Assembly (NCBI GenBank): GCA_937899645.1
Contig: CALCCD010000109.1
Location: 32,428 to 96,427, forward strand
From: an uncultured cyanobacterium
GTDB taxonomy: Bacteria > Cyanobacteriota > Cyanobacteriia > Cyanobacteriales > Geitlerinemataceae
Reading direction: 5' to 3'
DNA length: 64,000 nt
Part shown: positions 28,034 through 34,983 of the stretch, one piece after another
Layout of the letters: every line of letters begins with the position of its first letter
Numbering within the stretch: position 1 is the first letter of the stretch
Program-made: the position numbers and the translations under genes
Notes under the pieces: model-generated
Told to the model about the DNA's origin: nothing
The model's database searches: none
What the model saw: only the letters and a program-made list of their open reading frames with translations

Positions 28034-28810
28034 CTAATTCGACGCACCCAGGATATCTTCACCGTCGTGGGCATAGATGTAGCTGTAATTAAATTGCAAG
28101 GAATTCGGGTGGCGAATCACCGCAAACCCAAATTCCGTCACTTCTCTGGCGGGAAAAGTCGCCATCACCAGCTCGACGAGCTTGCGCGCCGGGATCGTCG
28201 GAACTTTGATGTAGTAGTCGCGGCGCGCGAAGAATTTTTTCTTGTCGCGCGGCACGACGATCCCGTTAACCCGGTGGGTATTTTGGATTGGCTTAATGTA
28301 GCGCTGCATGAATTCTTCCTGGTTTTTCTGCAAGCGATACAGCCGCTCCTGTTGCATCCAGCTCATACCGAACATCATTTTCAGCAGCTCGAATCCCAGC
28401 GTGTAGTTAAAAGCATTGTTGCTCTCCTCGGAGCTGCCCATCAGCTTGACGGCAATCTGCAAATACTGCTCCGGCTGACGCTGCAAGTCCTGGGCGCAGT
28501 GAACGTAAAACTGGCGGATGTACTTGCGAAGCAGGTTTTCCGTCAGCGTCGTGTTGATATGAAACGCCTTGAGGTGGCCTTCGACTTTTCGCTGGGTGTC
28601 GTAGTCGTCGAGCAGCCGAAATACCAGGCCGTCCGCCGTGTACTCATCGAGAAATTCTGCCTGCACGCTCGGCGGTGCTGCGCAGAGCACGTGGCATAGC
28701 GACAGCACGTAGCGCCGCTCGTTCCAGTGCAGCGAGCTCACCCACTGACGCACCTCTTGGGGCAACCGCGAGAAGATGGCATCGGAGTTAAACGTTTCGT
28801 TGGACAGCAT
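28034..28810 (-). CDS. Conserved cyanobacterial protein of unknown function, 258 aa
   Basis: A soluble, mostly helical protein starting MLSNETFNSDAIFSRLPQEV, with strongly patterned segments (SSLHWNERRYVLSLCHVLCA, FNYTLGFELLKMMFGMSWMQ). I recall close homologues as widespread in cyanobacteria and sometimes mislabelled as a cobyrinic acid synthase, which nothing here supports: there is no P-loop and no amidotransferase motif. Function unknown. Confidence 0.8.
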   Translation of the reverse strand: MLSNETFNSDAIFSRLPQEVRQWVSSLHWNERRYVLSLCHVLCAAPPSVQAEFLDEYTADGLVFRLLDDYDTQRKVEGHLKAFHINTTLTENLLRKYIRQFYVHCAQDLQRQPEQYLQIAVKLMGSSEESNNAFNYTLGFELLKMMFGMSWMQQERLYRLQKNQEEFMQRYIKPIQNTHRVNGIVVPRDKKKFFARRDYYIKVPTIPARKLVELVMATFPAREVTEFGFAVIRHPNSLQFNYSYIYAHDGEDILGASN

Positions 28811-29240
28811 AGCGGCGCTCTTCCTGGGTTCGAGCGAAAGTTAGGGCGGCAGGGTTCGGGCACGGATACACGCCAGAGGAGTTCGATTACTGCTCCCATC
28901 ATCGCGGCAATTTATCTCTGCCGCCACTGGCTCAGCTTTCTGCTTGGCCCGACCGTACGCAAAACTCGATGCAGGCAGCGAAGTCCGAGCGACGGTCGTT
29001 ATTTTCCGTTTTTCCACCTCGTCCGACTGGGTCAGAACTCGCGGCGTTTACTGCTTTCTCCGTAGTCTCCGAACGCCTGCGCTTTATCGGCGCTTTATAA
29101 ACTCCGCGTTCGTGTGAAGAGTGGATGAAGCTCAGGGATTTTACGGTCACCTTGCGCCGCCGATCGGCTAATCTTCCGAAGAAGTACGGAGACAAAACAG
29201 TCGTCTTCGTCGTCAGACCATCAAGCTAGAGGTAGCAGAC
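28811..29240. promoter_or_regulatory. 430-nt divergent gap with a candidate operator before the first PEP-CTERM-type gene
   Basis: TTCCG-AAGAAGTA-CGGAG at 29174-29191 is an interrupted palindrome ending 49 nt before the ATG at 29241. It is nearly identical to the site before the gene at 30397. The rest of the gap shows a GCGCTTTAT repeat near 29079-29098 and no gene. Confidence 0.55.
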
Positions 29241-29849
29241 ATGCGATGTTTAGTACGAATAGCTGTGATGTCAGGTGCGATCGCGATTGGATTGGGAAGC
29301 CCCGCTGTTGCGGGCACGATGTTTCGCTCGGTAGATTTGCCCGAACCGAGCGCGAGTGATTCGGAGTGGCTGCACGAGGCTGGTAACCCGACGCACTCCA
29401 GCGCAGACGATCTGGGCAGTGCGGCGATCGTCAAAAGTGCGCTCTCGTTACCCCAGACGGGCGAACCACACAGCTGGACGCGTTCGGGACGTGAGGTTGA
29501 AGCCGTAATCGCCTTGGTTAAAGCGCAGCTCGATCGCGTTCTCAGCGTCGATCGTCTGCTCGAGCGCGAGCCGACCGCTGTGACCGGCCCTGCGTATTTC
29601 CTAGCCCCATCCGTTCCCGACGCCCCGGGCAAGACCGCCGCGCTTGCGGAAACCGCCGCGGAAACCACTGAAGCGCCGCAGCCGGAGGGCCTGCCTCCGG
29701 AGGCGACTCCCACAGACGACTCCGATCGCGCTGACGCCGAAGGAAATATCGAGACAAGAGCCAGTACGGACGGTCTGGAAACGGGAGCGGCGCTGGGTCT
29801 GCTCGCGATCGGTTCGCTCCTGGCCGCGCGGGCACGACGCCAGGTCTAG
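29241..29849 (+). CDS. Secreted protein with degenerate PEP-CTERM-like C-terminus, 202 aa
   Basis: The signal peptide MRCLVRIAVMSGAIAIGLGS (cleavage near AVAGT) closely parallels that of the PEP-CTERM gene at 30397. The C-terminus LETGAALGLLAIGSLLAARA plus Arg-rich end aligns with the other protein's PEP-CTERM helix, but the PEP triplet is replaced by LETG. The middle is Ala/Glu/Pro/Thr-rich, low in complexity and unlike its neighbour. It is probably exported and retained at the envelope. Whether exosortase can still process it is open. Confidence 0.72.
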   Translation: MRCLVRIAVMSGAIAIGLGSPAVAGTMFRSVDLPEPSASDSEWLHEAGNPTHSSADDLGSAAIVKSALSLPQTGEPHSWTRSGREVEAVIALVKAQLDRVLSVDRLLEREPTAVTGPAYFLAPSVPDAPGKTAALAETAAETTEAPQPEGLPPEATPTDDSDRADAEGNIETRASTDGLETGAALGLLAIGSLLAARARRQV

Positions 29850-29884
29850 TGCCGTCGGCTTACCTCGGAAGCTCTACGGGGCGG

Positions 29885-29943
29885 GTCTCGCAAAACAGGC
29901 CGGGAGTTATCCTCCTGACGGGGGCTAGGGTCGCGAGACTTTT
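29885..29943 (+). terminator. Probable terminator after the first PEP-CTERM-type gene
   Basis: GTCTCGC at 29885-29891 pairs with GCGAGAC at 29933-29939, with inner CGGGAG/CTCCTG-type pairing, followed by TTTTACGG. The loop is long, so efficiency is uncertain. Confidence 0.5.
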
Positions 29944-30060
29944 ACGGCAATACTTCTGAAAACAGAGTCATCGTCGTTCCTCCGCTCTTTTGAAAGTGGG
30001 GGAATTTGGCGATCTTGTCGTCATGTAAACGTACGCGTTATCTCGATCTCTCCTGAATCT

Positions 30061-30100
30061 AAAAATCTCCCGAGATCTTGCTGAGATCGGGAGATTTTTT
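30061..30100. terminator. Strong intrinsic terminator hairpin
   Basis: AAAAATCTCCCGA pairs with TCGGGAGATTTTT (13 pairs), with further pairing inside (GATCTTGCTGAGATC), and ends in six T residues. It is symmetric and can act both ways. It isolates the second PEP-CTERM gene from upstream transcription. Confidence 0.88.
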
Positions 30101-30329
30101 GTGCTGACCGTAATTCTCTACAGCAGCAGTTTTCTCGATCGGTCTTCAGAATAGCACCGAAAGATTAAGACCTTATGTAGATTGCGGGGATTTTAAATGC
30201 CTTTGTAGACACCTTTGCATATTCTTGCGAATTGATTCTTTGTCGCATCTTTATAAAAGTCACTTTTTCTTGAAGACTGCGTAAAGTCATTCGGCTTTGC
30301 GTGCACTTGAGAGAACTTGGGAATAGATT

Positions 30330-30347
30330 TTCCGTATAAGTACGGAA
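30330..30347 (+). promoter_or_regulatory. Perfect palindrome upstream of the PEP-CTERM gene
   Basis: TTCCGTA-TAAG-TACGGAA is a seven-pair inverted repeat ending 49 nt before the ATG at 30397. The same arrangement, TTCCG-8 nt-CGGA with AAGTA inside, lies exactly 49 nt before the gene at 29241. It may be an operator, or TATAAG may serve as a -10 box within it. Confidence 0.6.
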
Positions 30348-30396
30348 GCAGCTTTTAGAACCTCCGTAGAAAAACAGAAGCTTTAAGGTACGTAAA

Positions 30397-31122
30397 ATGC
30401 AAAACTTTGTGCGCGTTGCGATTACGGCTGGTGTGGCAGCGATCGGTTTGGGCCTCTCTACGGCTGCTCACGCCGGAACGCTCGTTGAGAAGAAAGTTGA
30501 TTTCCGTGGATGGTGGCGGGCTGACGCATCCGAGCCGATCGATCTAGGCAACGGACTGATGCTGACGGTGACGGCTGGGGTGCACTCCGGCGGCCCGAGC
30601 GCGAATGCGCCTCTGAACGTCGTCCGTGATGCGAAGGTAACTCAAAACGCCAAAGGCTTGGGCGTAAAGAACTTCCCGATCGTCGACTCGAAAGAGCTCG
30701 ACGGTTCTGGCTTTCCGGAGTTCCTGCGCTTTACGTTCTCCGAGGCTATCGATCTTAGCTCGGTGTTCTTTTCCAAGGCCGATGGGAAAGACGAGTTCGA
30801 TGTGGGCATCGACGGTATCGACATGCACATCAACGACACGTTCGGCACCGATCGCATTCGCAGCTTTGCGCGGGTTCCCACACGGAAGGGTCCCCTGTAT
30901 AAGGTGGACTTCTCGGGCGGCGTCGATCTCGCCGGTGACGGCACGAACGCCCTGGTTCCGGCAGAAGGTACGGTCTTCGACTTTTACACGACCGACAAGG
31001 GAGACGACTACCGTATTGCGAAGATGAAAATCGTCCACGAAGTACCCGAACCGGCGACGGCGCTGGGGCTGCTGGCGGTCGGTTCGCTGGCGATCGCGCG
31101 CGGACGCAAGCGCGACAGCTAG
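30397..31122 (+). CDS. PEP-CTERM sorting domain protein, 241 aa
   Basis: Exported protein with signal peptide MQNFVRVAITAGVAAIGLGL (cleavage near AHAGT) and the C-terminal tripartite sorting signal: VPEP motif, helix ATALGLLAVGSLAIA, and basic end RGRKRDS. Exosortase would cleave at PEP and attach or release the protein at the surface. The central domain (about residues 28-210) is beta-rich, with no Cys and repeated Asp/Gly (DVGIDGIDMHINDTFG). It has no named fold that I recognise. Its upstream site is shared with the gene at 29241. Confidence 0.88.
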   Translation: MQNFVRVAITAGVAAIGLGLSTAAHAGTLVEKKVDFRGWWRADASEPIDLGNGLMLTVTAGVHSGGPSANAPLNVVRDAKVTQNAKGLGVKNFPIVDSKELDGSGFPEFLRFTFSEAIDLSSVFFSKADGKDEFDVGIDGIDMHINDTFGTDRIRSFARVPTRKGPLYKVDFSGGVDLAGDGTNALVPAEGTVFDFYTTDKGDDYRIAKMKIVHEVPEPATALGLLAVGSLAIARGRKRDS

Positions 31123-31196
31123 CTCGATCGCGCGTGACTCAGGCCGCTCTGCCGACCTAGCGATTCCAGGCAATATCGAGGAATGTATCTCGCTGC

Positions 31197-31225
31197 ATCC
31201 CCGGTTTCACGCTGAAGCCGGGGAT
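31197..31225 (+). terminator. Hairpin after the PEP-CTERM gene
   Basis: ATCCCCGGTTTCA-CGC-TGAAGCCGGGGAT gives a 13-pair stem with one G-U pair, 75 nt after the stop. The tail is TTGCCG, so the T run is poor. Confidence 0.6.
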
Positions 31226-31277
31226 TTGCCGTGCGCTAGGCGGTTCGACAGGGCTCTCCGGGACAGCCCCAAGGCAT

Positions 31278-31399
31278 GCCATCAATTCGCACCCGACTCC
31301 TTACGAAGTCAGCAGTTGAGCGCCCGACCCAAAATCAAATTAGGGGCTGAAATCCTTGTCAGCTAGGCGCTGTAGATTTAATGGATAACGAGCCCCTAG
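31278..31399. repeat. Dispersed CTAG-type element, copy B
   Basis: Copy B begins GCCATCAATTCGCACCC, contains GTTGAGCGCCCGACCCAA (31314-31331), and ends GAGCCCCTAG at 31390-31399. The CTA at 31396-31398 is the stop codon (TAG) of the leftward lipoprotein gene. Confidence 0.75.
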
Positions 31400-31794
31400 T
31401 CGTCGAGCGAGAACTTCAACGCCACGGGCTTATCGGTAGACGCGGTGCTACACCAGACGCGATCGTCGTTGGCCCGCTCGTATATGCCGCAGGTGACCAC
31501 CTGCTCCAGGGCCTCGGCGCTGCCTTGGAACGAGCCCGGATCGATATTGAGCTTGCGACGAAACTCCGGCCAAGTCACGTCCAAGATTTTGCCGTCGCAG
31601 ACCATTTCCACCTCCGCGCGCTCGATATCGATATCTCCGACATCAACTTCAACTTCCGCGTCTTCAATTTCGATAAACTTGCAGGTCTCTAGCTTGCCCT
31701 GGCCGCATCCGGCAATTAGGGCGAGGCTCGCTCCGATCGCGATCGCCACTCCCGATCGCGCCGGACGGCCTTGGAAAAACGAGTCGAGCATCAA
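31396..31794 (-). CDS. Small lipoprotein, 132 aa
   Basis: The N-terminus MMLDSFFQGRPARSGVAIAI runs into a lipobox LIAGC (Cys near residue 30), so it is an exported, lipid-anchored protein. The mature part has an acidic stretch (EIEDAEVEVDVGDIDIERAE) and three further Cys residues that could form disulphides. No family is recognised. The two adjacent ATG codons are equivalent choices. Its stop codon lies in repeat copy B, so the present C-terminus (LKFSLDD) may have been set by insertion of that element. Confidence 0.75.
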   Translation of the reverse strand: MMLDSFFQGRPARSGVAIAIGASLALIAGCGQGKLETCKFIEIEDAEVEVDVGDIDIERAEVEMVCDGKILDVTWPEFRRKLNIDPGSFQGSAEALEQVVTCGIYERANDDRVWCSTASTDKPVALKFSLDD

Positions 31795-32209
31795 TCTGCT
31801 CCCAGTTTGTAAAACAGCGTGCTTCTAAAATACGCGACCCGCCCCGCCACGAGAGCCGAACTTAATATATAAGTCCACATTGACAACTGCTGAGATTACA
31901 CAAAGCTCAACCCTAAATCTTTCGGGTCGGCGGCTCGATCGCCACTCCGAAGATTTCGAGATTCTTTACTTGGAAATGCGAGCGCGACTCTCTTGTTTGT
32001 TGAGGTGTCTAAAGGCGGGGAAAATAATTGTTGCAAGCCCTCGCCACTACTGAGCTCTGACCTTTACTGTGATCCCTACAGGCTCTTGTGTCGATCGATG
32101 CATTCTCTCGGTTTCAGCCGGTAGAGATGCCTATTTAATTTCGTTGTTTTGGCTATTGATGCGAGAGCCCGTGCGAACTTAATGAAATCGCTAAACGAGG
32201 TATTCTGCT
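31795..32209. other. 415-nt AT-richer gap, no gene seen
   Basis: GC drops relative to both sides, and several promoter-like AT blocks occur (for example ATTTAATTTCGTTG near 32132). It probably holds the promoters of the leftward lipoprotein and the rightward small protein. I see no repeat or RNA gene. Confidence 0.4.
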
Positions 32210-32353
32210 ATGAAATTTATCGAACAAACTCGGAAAGCACTGCGTTTCTTTTCGGAAGGCGCGATACGTTTGTTTTCTCCTTCCGATGACTCGTACCCCG
32301 ATGTCGGCGTTCAGCCCTTTGAAGGATATCCCTCGAAGAAAAGAAGCGATTAG
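32210..32353 (+). CDS. Conserved small cyanobacterial protein, 47 aa
   Basis: A short frame starting MKFIEQTRKALRFFSEGAIR, with ACGAGG 9 nt upstream of the ATG. The C-terminal half reads DDSYPDVGVQPFEGYPSKKR, matching the pattern (D/N)xYPxxGVQPFEGxPxKK that I recall from small cyanobacterial proteins, some mislabelled isochorismate synthase. An amphipathic N-terminal helix is followed by a conserved flexible tail. No catalytic role is possible at this size; it may be a small structural or regulatory peptide. Confidence 0.7.
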   Translation: MKFIEQTRKALRFFSEGAIRLFSPSDDSYPDVGVQPFEGYPSKKRSD

Positions 32354-32770
32354 GTCGGCTTCGTGACGTGTGGTGCTGCTTGTTGTGTTGTGCTCTGGCG
32401 CTGTGCTGTCGTGCTGTGTCGGGGGGCTTAGAGCGCTCCAGGAATACATTGGTCTGGAAGTTGGCAATGAAGGCTGAGCTTGTCGATCGCGTAGCGTCGA
32501 TCTCGCCGATAGCCTGGGCGTGTCGCACTCCGACTGCGCTCAGTGCTCGATTCCTAGACGGTGAGCGTTTATTTCCGTGGAGTATTCTTCGTGGGTTGTG
32601 CTCGGCCACTGTGTTGTTCGATCTCAGCCTCTGTTCTGGTGGATAGGGGCTTTTTTACGGGCGATCGCGACGGAGCCACCATGCCGACGGAGCATCCGGG
32701 CGGTCGGGCGCGATTTTCGTATAATGGCGGGAAGCGCGAGCAAAGTTTAACGAACGGGAACGGCAGACCG
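32354..32770. promoter_or_regulatory. 417-nt gap with repeats and a TATAAT box
   Basis: The gap contains GTGCTG-type simple repeats (32367-32420), a 42-bp segment similar to 52000-52041 (complement of 32431-32472), and a dispersed motif TGCGCTCAGTGCTCGATTCC near 32534. A TATAAT hexamer sits at 32720-32725, 45 nt before the GTG at 32771. No clear -35 box is seen. Confidence 0.5.
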
Positions 32771-33292
32771 GTGGACGAGTACGATCGCGACTTCGAGCAG
32801 GCGATCGCCCTCCTCGAACACTACAGCTTCGATATTGCAGGCAGCTCGGCGCGGGGATTTTCCACTTATTGGGCGGAGGACTTGCCGACGGAGTGGCTGC
32901 GGCTGGCCGTGCTCGAGGCGCTATACCAAGGACGCTACAAGGCCGTTTCCGTGTCGCAGATTTTGGCGCTGTGGGAGCGCAAACAAAAGCCCCAACCGCA
33001 CTTTAACGACGAGTTCGAGCGCTTGATTTGCGATCGTCTGTTTGCCGAACTCGACGTGCCGCCGACCGAACTGGAGCCGACGGAGTCGTCCGCAGAGCTG
33101 CCCGACGAGAATCCCACCGGTGCGGTGGAGTCGGTGGCGGACTCAGAACCGGAGTCCGCTCCCCAAGACCCCGCCCCAAGCCGCGATCGCCCCACCGCGA
33201 TCGAGCAGTTCGTCCCTGAAGACGACAGCCCGGTTTATGACAAGCTGCGCGGACTAACGAGCACGGCGACGGGCGATGCGCCCGCCGACTGA
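32771..33292 (+). CDS. Conserved hypothetical protein, 173 aa
   Basis: The start is placed at the GTG 32771 (VDEYDRDFEQAIALLEHYSF) because the upstream in-frame ATG at 32681 would put a TATAAT box inside the gene. The first 90 residues are an ordered helical domain (AEDLPTEWLRLAVLEALYQG, SVSQILALWERK). The rest is acidic and low in complexity, ending in a short VPEDDSPVYDKLRGL motif. I think it is conserved among cyanobacteria, but the function is unknown. The 32681 start would add 30 residues. Confidence 0.65.
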   Translation: MDEYDRDFEQAIALLEHYSFDIAGSSARGFSTYWAEDLPTEWLRLAVLEALYQGRYKAVSVSQILALWERKQKPQPHFNDEFERLICDRLFAELDVPPTELEPTESSAELPDENPTGAVESVADSEPESAPQDPAPSRDRPTAIEQFVPEDDSPVYDKLRGLTSTATGDAPAD

Positions 33293-33312
33293 GGCTGCCG
33301 CCGTACCTTCAG

Positions 33313-33349
33313 CAAAGTCTCTAGCGAGGTCTCTAGCGAGGTCTCTAGC
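33313..33349. repeat. Three 12-bp tandem repeats before the MnmC-like gene
   Basis: GTCTCTAGCGAG-type units repeat three times between the two genes (AAGTCTCTAGCG, AGGTCTCTAGCG, AGGTCTCTAGCT), ending about 20 nt before the next ATG. Confidence 0.75.
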
Positions 33350-33369
33350 TATGTCTCCCCCAGCAAGCA

Positions 33370-34260
33370 ATGCCTTCCGCCCCGCTTCCCGAGCTGCCCT
33401 TCCGCATTGAGACGACGGCCGACGGTTCGCAGACCTTTTTTTCTGAAGACTTCGGGCAGCTCTTTCACAGCCACTTCGGCGCGCGCCAGGAGGCCGAAGC
33501 AAAGTTCGTGCGCATCACGCGGCTGGCCGAACGCGCCGCAACGCGATCGCAGCTAACGATCTTGGATATCTGCTACGGCCTGGGTTACAACACGGCGGCG
33601 GCGCTAACGGCGATTTGGCAGGCCAACCCGGACTGTCGGGTGCGCTGGCACGGGCTCGAGTCGGACTTGCGGGTTACGCGCGCCGCGATTGACGCTGGTC
33701 TGATGGAACCGTGGCCTCAGGCGGTGCAGCAGGCGATCGGAGAGCTGGCCGAAACGCAGCAGGTAAATGGCGAGCAGTTCCAGGCCGTGCTGCACGTGGG
33801 CGATGCTCGCCGGACGATCGCGGCAGTGCTGGCGAGCGGTGTTCGGGCCGATGCGATTTTTCTCGATCCGTTTGCGCCGCCGGACTGCCCCCAGCTCTGG
33901 AGCGTTGATTTCTTGGGACGGTTGGCGCGGTGCTTGGCAGAAGATGGCTACCTGGCGACTTATTCTTGTGCGGCGGCGGTGCGGGCGGCACTGGTGGCGG
34001 CAGGGCTGGCGATCGGCTCGACGCCACCGGTCGGGCGCAACACCCACGGAACGGCCGCGCGCTGGTGCGAGGCGGGGTTAACACCACTCGATCGCCGCGC
34101 TCGCGAGCATTTACTGACCCGCGCCGCCGTTCCTTATCGCGACCCGAGCGGCACGGATACGGCAGCGGCGATCGTCCAGCGACGCCACCGCGAGCAGCAG
34201 GCTTCCCCTCTCGAACCGACGACTCGTTGGAAAAAACGCTGGCGCGGCATTCGTGAATGA
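33370..34260 (+). CDS. MnmC-like (DUF752) SAM-dependent methyltransferase
   Basis: The 296-residue protein has the N-terminal TFFSEDFGQLFHSHFGARQE typical of the MnmD/MnmC1 methyltransferase, a SAM loop LDICYGLGYNTAAALTA (about residues 65-81) and the catalytic-face motif IFLDPFAPPDCPQLWS (about 160-175). Family members add the last methyl of 5-methylaminomethyl-2-thiouridine at the tRNA wobble base. The FAD-dependent MnmC oxidase half is absent, as is common outside enterobacteria. A basic C-terminal tail (TTRWKKRWRG) may bind RNA. Confidence 0.88.
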   Translation: MPSAPLPELPFRIETTADGSQTFFSEDFGQLFHSHFGARQEAEAKFVRITRLAERAATRSQLTILDICYGLGYNTAAALTAIWQANPDCRVRWHGLESDLRVTRAAIDAGLMEPWPQAVQQAIGELAETQQVNGEQFQAVLHVGDARRTIAAVLASGVRADAIFLDPFAPPDCPQLWSVDFLGRLARCLAEDGYLATYSCAAAVRAALVAAGLAIGSTPPVGRNTHGTAARWCEAGLTPLDRRAREHLLTRAAVPYRDPSGTDTAAAIVQRRHREQQASPLEPTTRWKKRWRGIRE

Positions 34261-34284
34261 CCTTCGGCAGCGCCAAGCCTTCAC

Positions 34285-34387
34285 GCTAGACCCTTGAGGT
34301 GGCGAACCGTCGAACGTCCGACCCAACAGCAACGTCTTGGGTCTATAACCTCCGTTGGGTCAGCGCTAGGGAGACGACTGCCCCTAG
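34285..34387. repeat. Dispersed CTAG-type element, copy D (degenerate)
   Basis: Copy D shares GCTAGACCCTT with copy A and GTCGAACGTCCGACCCAACA (34309-34328) with all copies, and ends CTGCCCCTAG at 34378-34387. The CTA at 34384-34386 is the stop codon (TAG) of the next leftward gene. The left end is not clearly preserved. Confidence 0.6.
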
Positions 34388-34602
34388 CGGGAGACGGCGA
34401 GCTGGCGGTGGTACACGGCATAGAGCAGTCGATCGATCAAGGCCCGCTCGGTGTCGCCGAGGTTGTCTGGGTCTTCGACACCCGACAGCAGACACGACTT
34501 GAGCAGAGCACAAGTGTCGCGGCTCACCGTGCCTGATTCCCACGCTTGAAAATAAAGATCTGGCAGGCTGGCGCTCGAAAAACGGGAGAGTGAATGGCTC
34601 AT
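34384..34602 (-). CDS. Small conserved hypothetical protein, 72 aa
   Basis: A compact helical protein starting MSHSLSRFSSASLPDLYFQA, with ordered segments (SGTVSRDTCALLKSCLLSGV, DNLGDTERALIDRLLYAVYH). The sequence looks natural and is likely conserved in cyanobacteria. No domain is recognised. Its TAG stop is provided by repeat copy D. A TTTTACGCAA block lies 115 nt upstream, as it does before the kinase gene at 36855. Confidence 0.68.
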   Translation of the reverse strand: MSHSLSRFSSASLPDLYFQAWESGTVSRDTCALLKSCLLSGVEDPDNLGDTERALIDRLLYAVYHRQLAVSR

Positions 34603-34983
34603 CTTTTCAGTGCTCGGAACGACGGGTGTATCTGGAAGCGCAGTCGATGCAGCGGCCAGGGGCAGTTCCCGTGGTGGGTCTCACCCTACATTATTAACCT
34701 TCGCAATTTCTGCCCTTTTTTACGCAACGATCCGCGAAATCGCGTAACAGTATTGCGACTGTCACGGAGTCGCGACTCACAATGCTGTGACGCGATCGCC
34801 CGGAGGCGTCCGGTCGCCTGAGCCGCAAATCACGCCCCGCAGGTCGATCGCGCAATTTTGGCCATCGTGCGACCGGCGGGCGGAATGGCAAGCGATGGCG
34901 ATCTCGCCCAGGCGATCGCGCGGCCAATTGTAAAACTGGCCACCGTGCTGTCCGCTGAGGGGTTGGGTTTGGAGGCTGATGTT
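34603..34983. promoter_or_regulatory. 381-nt gap with shared TTTTACGCAA block
   Basis: TTTTACGCAA at 34718-34727 (TTGCGTAAAA read toward the leftward gene) lies 115 nt before the small gene's start. A 12-bp palindrome GAGTCGCGACTC is at 34767-34778. Nothing else is recognised. Confidence 0.4.

Noticed and set aside
28034..28810. Cobyrinic acid diamide synthase assignment
   Set aside because: The protein lacks a P-loop and glutamine amidotransferase motifs; that name, which I recall for homologues, is not supported here.
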